A stretch of 64,000 nt of DNA. Origin: Symbiodinium natans. Taxonomy: Eukaryota > Sar > Dinophyceae > Suessiales > Symbiodiniaceae. How positions within the stretch are numbered: position 1 is the first letter of the stretch; each line of letters starts with the position of its first letter. The notes beneath the pieces were generated by a model. The model ran no database searches and was not told the DNA's origin. It saw only the letters and a program-made list of their open reading frames with translations. Positions 40,386 to 48,440 of this stretch are shown one piece after another. Position numbers and translations under genes: made by a program. The stretch is taken from the NCBI GenBank assembly GCA_905221605.1, contig CAJNDS010002079.1:161501-225500 (forward strand), given 5' to 3'.

Positions 40386-40652
40386 ATGGCAGATGGTGCA
40401 GCTTCGGAGCCCCAGACACCGTCCTCTAGTGGGACTGGCACAGTCAGTTTGGTGCATCGGCATGTGGTTGATGTGCATGCTATGTGTGAAAGGCATCAAG
40501 ATGAACTTGGTGAACTCAGTCGAGCCCTTGAAGACATATCCAGTCGCTTGCGTGTGTTGGAAGCACGTGTTCAACAAAGTGATGCACGCTTATCTTGGCT
40601 GGAGTCGTTCGTGAGACGTTTTCGATCAGCTTTCCATGCTCTTTTTCAATGA
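40386..40652 (+). CDS. YR2 small coiled-coil ORF 1
   Basis: An 88-residue frame from ATG 40386 in the context GCCATGG. It starts MADGAASEPQTPSSSGTG and continues into a strongly helical segment (ELGELSRALEDISSRLRVLE) with a heptad pattern and a basic, hydrophobic C-terminus. It is the first ORF after the 5' repeat A1, only about 20 bp downstream, so it should be the main translated ORF of a full-length trans-spliced RNA. A self-association role is suggested by the helix. No named family is recognised. Confidence 0.45.
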   Translation: MADGAASEPQTPSSSGTGTVSLVHRHVVDVHAMCERHQDELGELSRALEDISSRLRVLEARVQQSDARLSWLESFVRRFRSAFHALFQ

Positions 40653-40783
40653 GCTGGAGACAGTATGAGCCTGGCCCTGAGTGCTGCTCCTTTCTTTTCG
40701 CAGTTTTTATGTGGAGCAGGGACACGTGTTTTGCACCTCGTGTTTTTCTTTGAGGCTCGAAGTGCTTCAGGGGGTTGGTACTT

Positions 40784-41302
40784 ATGACTGCCCTCAGGGA
40801 TTCGTTAGCCCGTCATATTGACGAGAATCATCCCATGGAAGACTCCACTGTGGAGACTCATGCAGATCGTCCTTTCAGCTTCTGTGAATATGATAGAGTT
40901 GCTTTGTGGGAGATTGATACGAAAATTATGGAACATCATTCTCGTCTTCGCCGATGTTTACAACACATTGCATCTTTGGAAGGTGACATTCGCAAGGCTC
41001 GCGAGTCGTTTTTGACGTTTCAGAGTCAGCAACAGACATCAACGTCAGTTCTTGGCTGTGATGTCGAACAGCTCTTTCAGGCGATCCACGCTTTGCGACA
41101 CATGGTTGAGCTGCAGTTTGATTTACTTAGGCACCTTCAGGAGTCATTCCGACTTCATGCAGACATGATGGTGTGGTCCCTGACGATCGCGGGGATCAGG
41201 ATGTACAACCGGGAGCCCATGCCTCCACCTCAGTTCCCATCGTTAGCGATTCGCATGAGGCATTTCAGGCCTGGCCGGAGGCCTGGTCCGTACTCACCAT
41301 GA
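40784..41302 (+). CDS. YR2 coiled-coil ORF 2
   Basis: The frame is open from 40775 but the first ATG is at 40784 (MTALRDSLARHIDENHPMED). The 172-residue product is helical, with a segment of heptad character (LRRCLQHIASLEGDIRKARE) and a short basic C-terminus. It corresponds in position and style to the 239-residue coiled-coil ORF of YR1. A pyrimidine tract TTTCTTTTCGCAG ends at 40703, about 80 bp upstream, and resembles an acceptor site. The stop overlaps the next start (ATGA). Structural or assembly function is plausible, not shown. Confidence 0.45.
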   Translation: MTALRDSLARHIDENHPMEDSTVETHADRPFSFCEYDRVALWEIDTKIMEHHSRLRRCLQHIASLEGDIRKARESFLTFQSQQQTSTSVLGCDVEQLFQAIHALRHMVELQFDLLRHLQESFRLHADMMVWSLTIAGIRMYNREPMPPPQFPSLAIRMRHFRPGRRPGPYSP

Positions 41303-41721
41303 CTGGTGAATTCGAGACAGATGTGACTGTCCATAGACGAAACCTTGTCAGAAAGGGCAAGAGAAAACAGCGCATCGGTTTGACTTTGGCCGAATGCTGG
41401 CAAACCTTATATGTTCGAGCACTTGTAGAGACCATTTTTACTCATGTTATTCTGGTTAACATCAGGATACCTGTAATACCGTTGGATCGTGGCGTCTGCG
41501 ATGTTGGCGGCCCTGAGCTCAGAGTGCTTGATACATTCGGGAGCAGATCTCGCCTCGGGCCTAGTTGCCTGTTGTCGAGGCTTTGTGTTGGGTACTTTGT
41601 TTTGGTTAGAGGAGAAGTGCATTTGTTTGGTAACCTCACGACAAATGACAGACGTATGTGCATCGAGATGCAGTGCAGTGTTGGAGAATCGTTTTGGGAC
41701 TTGTTTTCTGTGCAAGCTTGA
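41299..41721 (+). CDS. YR2 ORF 3, overlapping start and stop (ATGA)
   Basis: The ATG at 41299 shares the bases ATGA with the stop of the preceding ORF. The 140-residue product, MTGEFETDVTVHRRNLVRKG, has a basic N-terminus and a hydrophobic middle (TIFTHVILVNIRIPVIPLD) and is not recognised. Overlaps of this kind can allow termination-reinitiation, and they also occur by chance. An upstream extension of this frame to 41173 is shadow of the coiled-coil ORF. Confidence 0.35.
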   Translation: MTGEFETDVTVHRRNLVRKGKRKQRIGLTLAECWQTLYVRALVETIFTHVILVNIRIPVIPLDRGVCDVGGPELRVLDTFGSRSRLGPSCLLSRLCVGYFVLVRGEVHLFGNLTTNDRRMCIEMQCSVGESFWDLFSVQA

Positions 41722-42032
41722 TCACACGACCTAGGTCGTGTTTTCGATTCTGAGCCGAAAGCTCGAGCCAGAAGTGCTCTCACGAGAAGTATAGAGCCCA
41801 AGAGGGCCGGGCGAGAAGGGCCGTGCAGCCACGTGACGTGTATCAACACGGAAAGGAAGGATCAGCACCGCAGAGTATCGGTGGTAGGCACAGATGTGGT
41901 CATTGCAGCAAGTGTTCGTGAATTATTTGTTTTTCTTTGGCCCAAAACCTTAGTTCGTGGCGAGACTCGCCGGGGCATTTTTGTGCAGGAGCACGGAACC
42001 TGTGACACGAAGGCAGGTGCCTGGTGGGTCAG

Positions 42033-43334
42033 ATGTACCCATGGCCTTTGATGCCACCTTTTGGGACGGATTCCCGGGGCAGACGCCGTAGGCGCCGTAG
42101 CAGCTCAGACTCGCGCTCAAGAGAGCGAACGAGAGATCGTTCAAGGGGTCGGCGTGGGTCCAGGAGGACGGAACGCAGCCGTGGGAGCACCCCACCCCGC
42201 CGCGAAACGGCGCCACCACCCATGCCACCACCACCCGCGTTGCCTATGGCAAGCCCAGGGCATGTATGGCAACAGGTGCCGGTGATGCAGCAACCGGCCT
42301 TGATCGGACCAGGGGGCAATGTGCAAGAGACACCCTCCAGTTGGAGAGACAGTTGGAAGTCTCAGTCTCAATGGAAGAAACCCCAACGGCCATGGAACAA
42401 GTGGCAGAGTGAGAATTGGAAGAAAAGCGAGCCTCAGGACAGGCCTGCTGCGAGTTATGATGTTAAGGAGGCCACACCTGAGGAAATCAAGGCGGCCGAA
42501 GCCCGAAAGGCAGCTGCCGATAAGGCAGGACAAGAGGAGCTCTCCCTGGAAGATGAAGAAGCTGATGATGGGGAATACCTCAAAGCCCTATGGGAGTCGG
42601 CCAACACGGCAGCTTGGGCTGCCACGGATCGACCCCTCAGCGCACGGGAGTTGGTCGAGAAGGGGCAGCTTGAGCCCTGGTGGAAGTACCCGTGGAACAA
42701 GATCGCGGCCCAATTTGCCGAAGCCTCGGAGTACAAGCCCCATATGTCCCACCTTTCGGTGCCTGATGCAGTTGCTGGCAGAATGGCCACGATTATGGGG
42801 GCCTTCCGGCATTACGGACGTCCATTGGAGGGCGATGGTGATCTTGCCCAGAAGGTTGGGCCGGAGATGTTCACTTTTGATGTCCCGGGCCAGAACGTTT
42901 TGTTCGTGGGATGCAACATCAAGGGGCCGAGCTTTGTCCATGACCCCAACTATGCTAACCAGGCCACGATGTGTCATGGCACAAGTTTTGCCTCGGTGAT
43001 TGGCGTGGCCCAATGTGGAGAAATCACTGTGGGGGACAATCGTGAAGATGGTTTCCCGGCTTATGGATTTTCTGCTCGGGGTGCCCTAGTGGGGTACTCG
43101 AAAGATTCCATGGTGGCTGCTGTGAAGAAGACAGCGAGCCGGGCTAAGTCCCTCGGAGGGGCTATGTTGGTGGTGGAAGCCGAGCTCCCGGGGCCCACTC
43201 CTCAGGTGGAAGGTGGGCACGATTACCTCCACTCGGCATGCCGAGACTCGGGCTCTGTACGCTCGAGTGAGCATTTTCTGCTCTCGCCCAAGCATGTTGT
43301 GCTTCGCGGCATAGCAGTGGGGTGGCCTCGCTGA
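42033..43334 (+). CDS. YR2 Arg/Ser-rich ORF with possible ADP-ribosyltransferase-like domain
   Basis: The first ATG in frame is 42033. The 433-residue product has an Arg/Ser-rich N-terminus (RRRRRRSSSDSRSRERTRDR), a Pro-rich stretch, a Trp/Lys-rich stretch (WKKPQRPWNKWQSENWKK), an acidic helix, and a folded-looking C-terminal part. In that part, MCHGTSFASVIGVAQCGEIT followed by FPAYGFSARGALVGYS resembles the HGT ... YGF.A pattern of PARP/ADP-ribosyltransferase folds. The match is short and no catalytic Glu can be assigned with confidence. It precedes the recombinase gene; an acceptor-like TTTTTGTGCAG lies at 41978-41988. Confidence 0.4.
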   Translation: MYPWPLMPPFGTDSRGRRRRRRSSSDSRSRERTRDRSRGRRGSRRTERSRGSTPPRRETAPPPMPPPPALPMASPGHVWQQVPVMQQPALIGPGGNVQETPSSWRDSWKSQSQWKKPQRPWNKWQSENWKKSEPQDRPAASYDVKEATPEEIKAAEARKAAADKAGQEELSLEDEEADDGEYLKALWESANTAAWAATDRPLSARELVEKGQLEPWWKYPWNKIAAQFAEASEYKPHMSHLSVPDAVAGRMATIMGAFRHYGRPLEGDGDLAQKVGPEMFTFDVPGQNVLFVGCNIKGPSFVHDPNYANQATMCHGTSFASVIGVAQCGEITVGDNREDGFPAYGFSARGALVGYSKDSMVAAVKKTASRAKSLGGAMLVVEAELPGPTPQVEGGHDYLHSACRDSGSVRSSEHFLLSPKHVVLRGIAVGWPR

Positions 43335-43537
43335 CAGGGTGAGCCGGACCCTTAGTATGAACAGCACAGGATGCAGCGATCAGGCAGATCGGAAACAATT
43401 CAGTTTGCACATGTGAGTGTTTGCACATGTGAGTGTTGTGTCGCTGCACATGCATCCAATGCCCCAGCAGGGATAACTCACTTTGTTTTTCTGTGACAGA
43501 TCGGCTCAGTATTCATGTAGCATCTGAACAGCCTAGC

Positions 43538-45157
43538 ATGTTGTGCATTTTTGACCCGATGAAGGCGATGTTCCCTCAAGGGTTGGGCGTGCCTTACCAG
43601 GGCGGGAGAACACAACCGATGACTGCCTTAACAGCTGGCACGCAGTCTTCGACAAGTATCGCAGATACAGCAACGTCGCATTGCCAGGCCTGGACTCGTG
43701 CAGTTAAGGCCCGTCGGGGAGCGAGCTCGCGAGACCGCCAGCACGAAGCTTATCAGAAGATTTTGCTCTTACTCCAATCCTTTGCTAGTTTCTTTGACTT
43801 GTGCACTCTCATGGAGGATGATACAGAGACTGGTCAGGACTCATTGCAGGCGATTCTGGCTGGCAAATCCCCAGCCACAGTTTTGAAGCATGTGGGGCCA
43901 ATTCGCACATTTTGTGAATGGCTGGTAAAGTCAGGGAACCTTCCTCCTTTTCCTGAAAAGGTCGTTTGGTCTTTTGTCAACTGCGTCTTGAAGCTGCCCC
44001 GAACAGCTGCCACCACTTTGGATACGTGTCTAAAGGCCATCAAATGGAGTTATCATGCCCTGGGATTGCGGGTACGTCTTGAAGTTTTTCAGAGTGCACG
44101 TGTCAACGGACTGGTGGCTAAAGCTCTGGCCAACAAGAGTCCATGGGACCCGGCTCCCCCTCTGCAGGTACACGAGGTGTTGCAGCTTCATGCAATCGCT
44201 CAGGATGAGGGCATCTCCCTTATCGATAGATGTGGTGCAGTTCATTTTCTGGCCATGCTTTACGGCAGAGCTAGAGCTTCTGATGTTCGTTGTATTCAAC
44301 CTTTGATTATTGACAAGAGTGGCGCGGATTGGAGTCACGGTTTCATTGAACTAGGTACCCTCCACCATAAAACTTCGCGGCTTGATGCTCAGCAACGCCG
44401 AATCCTTCCCTTGGTGATTCCGGGAATTGGTATTGCTAAAGTCCCGTTGGGACAACTGCTGCTGGAGTTGAGAGATGAAGCTGGGTTGCTGAATGATGGG
44501 ATTGATGTCCCTTTCCTGCCGGCCCCTCGGCCTGATGGGAGTTGGTCTTCGGACCCCCTGTCATCTAGTGAAGTGACCCGCTGGCTGCGTTTTCTACTTC
44601 CTCGTCCTGATTCAGAAAAGCCATTGTCTAGTCATTCTCTCAAGGCGACCACCCTCGTGTGGTGCTCCAAATTCGGCATGCTGAGGGAGACTAAGCGCGT
44701 TCTTGGTCATCACGCTGACGCTGCTACAGGATCAGACGCGGTGTACGGTCGGGAGCTGCAGAGTGCTGCGTTGCGCGAGTACATCATTATCCTGGAAGCG
44801 GTTGCGTCAGGAAAATTCTTTCCTGACCAAACTAGGAGCGGCCACTTTGCTCAAGGCTGGAACCGTCAAAAGATCATGGAGTCCGCGGCGGTTACACCTG
44901 GAGATGATGAAACCAGTCAGGGGGACACGCCCGACGATCAGGACGCTGCTTTGGCTGTAGTTTCAGACGCTTCTGATTCGGAGGAGGATAATTCGGTGAG
45001 CCCCTCCTACTGGGCTCACCCTACAAGTCAGGTCTTGCACAGAACCACACTTGGGTCTGCTTTGTTTTTGTGCGGTAGAGCTTTTGGCGATCACTACCGC
45101 CGCGTCCCTATGGTCAGGGCACATGCTTACCCTCAGTGTTCTAAATGTTTCTCTTAG
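43538..45157 (+). CDS. YR2 tyrosine recombinase
   Basis: The frame opens at 43433; the first ATG is 43538 (MLCIFDPMKAMFPQGLGVPY), after an acceptor-like TTTGTTTTTCTGTGACAG ending at 43499. The 539-residue protein has a core-binding part (PATVLKHVGPIRTFCEWLVK) and a catalytic domain with Arg I in MLYGRARASDVR, Lys in LHHKTSRLD, SHSLKATTL in the place of HxxR, LGHHADAATG, and the nucleophile Tyr in AVYGRELQ. A Cys/His cluster ends the protein (PQCSKCFS). Motif order and the HxxK form match YR1. All five catalytic positions seem filled, so it may be active. Confidence 0.8.
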   Translation: MLCIFDPMKAMFPQGLGVPYQGGRTQPMTALTAGTQSSTSIADTATSHCQAWTRAVKARRGASSRDRQHEAYQKILLLLQSFASFFDLCTLMEDDTETGQDSLQAILAGKSPATVLKHVGPIRTFCEWLVKSGNLPPFPEKVVWSFVNCVLKLPRTAATTLDTCLKAIKWSYHALGLRVRLEVFQSARVNGLVAKALANKSPWDPAPPLQVHEVLQLHAIAQDEGISLIDRCGAVHFLAMLYGRARASDVRCIQPLIIDKSGADWSHGFIELGTLHHKTSRLDAQQRRILPLVIPGIGIAKVPLGQLLLELRDEAGLLNDGIDVPFLPAPRPDGSWSSDPLSSSEVTRWLRFLLPRPDSEKPLSSHSLKATTLVWCSKFGMLRETKRVLGHHADAATGSDAVYGRELQSAALREYIIILEAVASGKFFPDQTRSGHFAQGWNRQKIMESAAVTPGDDETSQGDTPDDQDAALAVVSDASDSEEDNSVSPSYWAHPTSQVLHRTTLGSALFLCGRAFGDHYRRVPMVRAHAYPQCSKCFS

Positions 45158-45302
45158 AGCCACTTTCCCCTCATGGAGAGGTGGTGAGCACGAGCGTAGT
45201 TGGAAAATAGCAGGGTGAGTTTGCCGTCATGCCAGCTCGCGGACTCGGGTGTGAGGTCTCTGTTTGCGAGTGTTTGTTTGGCTCGTACAGCTTGTAGCGG
45301 CC

Positions 45303-46592
45303 ATGACAAGTTCAGTGGACTCGGCCCCTTACTTCCTTCAGAGAGCAGAGGAGATTTTGTTAACCAAGCGGGTCGTTGATGCACTGACTGCTAAAGGGGT
45401 CAAAACCTTGGCTCAGTTGGCCTTTTGCGTGGGCCAGCCGGGGCAACTCCTGGCTCAATCGGATTTCGATACATGGAGCACAGCAGTACTGGCGGACCTT
45501 ACGGTGGGCGAGAAGGCATCACTGAGACGGTTGATTCTTGAGGCCCAGACGATGTTGGTGGCCTCCCTTAAGGACATGGCAGAACCATCCGAGGGTGTTG
45601 CACCTAAGAAGGTGGGACTCGCTGAGCGTAATGCACGCATGGACCAGTTGCGCACTCAGCTTTCGGGGATTTCCCTGACCGGCCAGTTAGAGCCTAGTCA
45701 TGCCTTGCTGGACATGACCGTTCAGCAGTGGGAAAACCGATGCCTTAAGTACATTGGCCCGGAAAAATGCCACAGCCGCGAGGAGGAAGTTCAGAACTTG
45801 AAGCCGTTGACCACCAGCCTTTCCCTCGAAGGGGGAAAACTCAAAGTTACGCAGTCTTCTGGCATGGAAGATCGTGATATAGAAGGATCCCTCCAGGTGC
45901 TAAACGCCCTTAGAAGACGGGGAGTTGCATATGCATTCGCCAGGCTGATTAGTTGGGACAAGCATGAGGCTTACGTCTCCTCTCTTTTCAAGTACCTCAC
46001 CAAACCAGCTCAACAAGGTTACCGTAAGGTTTCCTTGAGGCAGATTCTGCGAGCTGACAAGTTGGCGTTCGCAAAGATGTCCGAGGCAGGAGCAGAGGTT
46101 CGTGCAGACGCATCGGGGACTTTGCCTTTGGATGCCAGGATTTCTTCGGTGCTGCAGGATTACGATTTGATCGTTGCGCTCCTTCCTTTGGGGGATTTTG
46201 AAGGTGGAGGAAAGTTGCGATTGGGAAAAGGCAACCGTAGTCATCCGTACGAGCATGCTCCGAACAAAGGTAAGCCGGGCAAGGGGAAGTCCTTTTGGAG
46301 CCCCAGGGGCTTCGAGTCATGGTCCGGAAAGGGCAAACCCTCGCTCAAGGGCAAGGAGAAGGCTGGCATAGGGAAAGGTTACGGGGCTGGCAAGTCGGAA
46401 TGGCTACCCGAGGGCCTACGTTACCAGGGAGCGTCCGCATGGAACAAGAAGGGCAACAAGGTTTGCTATAGTTTCAACCTCGGCGGGTGCACGGACGCCA
46501 ATTGTCAGAGGGGTGATCATGGTTGCATCATCTACAAGTGTGGTGGTGACCACCCGGTTACCAAGTGCCCGCTGAAGCCTAAAAAGCTGTGA
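45303..46592 (+). CDS. YR2 Gag-like protein with CCCH finger, ending in UGA-CUAG
   Basis: Start at ATG 45303 (MTSSVDSAPYFLQRAEEILL), 13 bp after an acceptor-like TTGGCTCGTACAG. The 429-residue product has a helical body, a basic Lys/Gly-rich linker (residues about 320-400) and a C-terminal CCCH finger VCYSFNLGGCTDANCQRGDH followed by a second Cys/His pattern (CGGDHPVTKC). It matches the YR1 Gag in layout. The stop is TGA followed by CTAG, and the frame stays open beyond it straight into the methyltransferase-RT ORF. Confidence 0.65.
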   Translation: MTSSVDSAPYFLQRAEEILLTKRVVDALTAKGVKTLAQLAFCVGQPGQLLAQSDFDTWSTAVLADLTVGEKASLRRLILEAQTMLVASLKDMAEPSEGVAPKKVGLAERNARMDQLRTQLSGISLTGQLEPSHALLDMTVQQWENRCLKYIGPEKCHSREEEVQNLKPLTTSLSLEGGKLKVTQSSGMEDRDIEGSLQVLNALRRRGVAYAFARLISWDKHEAYVSSLFKYLTKPAQQGYRKVSLRQILRADKLAFAKMSEAGAEVRADASGTLPLDARISSVLQDYDLIVALLPLGDFEGGGKLRLGKGNRSHPYEHAPNKGKPGKGKSFWSPRGFESWSGKGKPSLKGKEKAGIGKGYGAGKSEWLPEGLRYQGASAWNKKGNKVCYSFNLGGCTDANCQRGDHGCIIYKCGGDHPVTKCPLKPKKL

Positions 46593-46596
46593 CTAG
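46590..46596 (+). promoter_or_regulatory. Candidate stop-codon readthrough site UGA-CUAG
   Basis: TGACTAG at the end of Gag. UGA followed by CUA(G) is a well-known leaky-stop context in viruses and animal genes. Here the codons after TGA continue in the same frame without another stop through the next ORF, as expected for a Gag-Pol readthrough junction. Confidence 0.5.
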
Positions 46597-48439
46597 GTGA
46601 TCCTGGTCTCGATGAGACTTCGCTGGCTCGGGATGTTGAGATGGTTCCTCAGGATGAATCCGTTAGTGGCGTCATCTCTGCTCCGAACCAGGAGGTCGGT
46701 ATGGAGGCCTTACCTTCAGGTGCGGGATTGGAACCCGTATCTGCGGTTGGGGTTGCCGAAGGTTGTGAATGTGACATTGAATGTTCTTTTTCGATGGCTT
46801 CAATGCCGTCGGCCACGACACTGCCAGTTTTCCAAACCGGCGAGGAGACATCTTCTCGGAGCGAGCAGTGTTCTTCGGCTACAGAGCCGCAACAAGTTTT
46901 CTTGAATGAACAGCACGGGGGACCTACCCGTGCGATCCTTCAATGTTTTGCTGGGCAGGCCCGTGTGGCTGCAGCTCTGCTCGCGCAGGGTTATTTTGCT
47001 TATGGAGTGGATCGTGTTAAACACAAGTCCGCTATGGCACCTGTTTTGCAAATGGACCTGTCCTCTAGGACAGCTTGTGATTCTGTTCTTACTTGGTTGG
47101 ACAAACGAAAGATTGCGGGGGTGCTGATTTGCATACCAAAGCTCACCTTGGACCCCATCTCTGCGGCATTTGTTTTCGCGGTTATCAATGGATGCCTCGA
47201 CAGGGACTTGCCGTTAGTGGTCGAAGGCTCTTGCAAGTCCCCATTTTGGGATAATTTGAAAGGGCGAGAACCGGCAGGGAAGTCGACAACACTGGAGACA
47301 TCCTCAGGGGCCTACCCCCGTGGTTTTGCGACTGCTTTGGCTGAGGTCTTCGCGGCTGGCGTCACAGCAAGAAAACTTCTGTGCCAAAACCCTTCTTTGG
47401 CCAATAAGGCCATCCGAGTGTCGGCCATGCACCAACCTCGGGGGCACTTGAATGAGGTCATGCCGGAATGGAAGGTGGTCGTCTATGTGCTGCTTCCTAG
47501 ATCAGTGACTGAGGACCCTTTCTCAGGACGTAAGCGTCTCAAGCAGGAATGGCGGATTCCGGATGGCATCCGAGTGTTGCCGGGGATGGCCGCCCTGCCG
47601 GTGGATTCCCAGCTTCTGTCGCGGACTCAGACAGGGGGGAACTTGAGCCCGCAGCTTCAGCAGGAAATGCAACAACTGGATGGCGCCTCAGTGCTGAGAG
47701 TGGGGATTCCTTGGGATCCGATTGAATTTATTGGAAAGGCAGCAAAGCTAGGACACCCTTATCATCAGCTGTCTAAATGCAACAAACCATTAGAGAAGTT
47801 GATTGAGCAACTTGTACATCATCCAGGTTCGGTGAGATCCCAGAGAAAGTTTTACCTTGAGAAATGGGCTAGAAGAGCCAAAGAACTGGAGCCAGAGGAG
47901 GCACAGCTGAAGGCTGGTATGTCCACCCATCGAGGAGCGATCCTCGGACCGAAACGTATCCTCCTCTTCCAAGAAATGCTTCAAGACATTCAATATGATG
48001 ATATGGGCGTAGTGCAGGAGCTCATTCAGGGAGCCAGGCTCACAGGCCCTATCCCAGTGACAGGAGTTTTGGATGCGAAACTGAAGCCAGCCAGGATGGA
48101 CATTGAACAACTTGTGGACATGTCTGACCAGGTGTGTGAACAGATTTTCGCCAGGACAATATCCAGTGGTGATAGAAACATGGACACGCTGTTGTGGGAG
48201 AAAACGTTAGAGGAGGTTGAGAAGGGTCACCTCGCAGGACCTTTCGACGTTCGCCATCTCCCCAAAGGCTGTTTGGTGACCCGTTTCCCTCTGATGCAGG
48301 GAGGCAAACTCCGACCTATCGACAACTACTCTTCCAGTCTCATTAACGACACGGTTACCGTCTCCGAGAAACCTGTTACACATTCAATTGACGAGATCGC
48401 ACTCCTAATTACCAAGCTATCGAAGGCAGCTAGAAAAAA
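46593..48439 (+). CDS. YR2 methyltransferase-like domain and RT N-terminus
   Basis: In phase with Gag after the leaky stop; an internal ATG lies at 46641. Residues from about 46915 form a Rossmann-like domain: AILQCFAGQARVAAALLAQG and YFAYGVDRV match the SAM-binding entry seen in YR1. The catalytic-loop position reads GVLICIPKLTL, without the PC motif, and the ENV position reads VVEGSCKSPFW, so this copy of the domain is probably catalytically dead or has another role. The RT entry follows: LEEVEKGHLAGPFDVRHLPK and GKLRPIDNYSSSLIN. The frame continues to 48476, but RT coding sequence moves to the -1 frame at 48440. Confidence 0.55.
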
Positions 48440-48440
48440 G
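48434..48440 (+). other. A_AAA_AAG heptamer at the RT frame change
   Basis: In the zero frame the codons are AGA AAA AAG; the RT continues in the -1 frame directly after. A_AAA_AAG is a canonical -1 slippery sequence. It lies inside the RT domain just before motif A, an unusual place for programmed frameshifting, so a one-base homopolymer change (or assembly error) is at least as likely. Confidence 0.4.

Noticed and set aside
40375-40388. CTTGAGCCATGG (reverse complement CCATGGCTCAAG) as an inverted leader relic
   Set aside because: It needs a 3-base deletion and overlaps a plausible ATG context.
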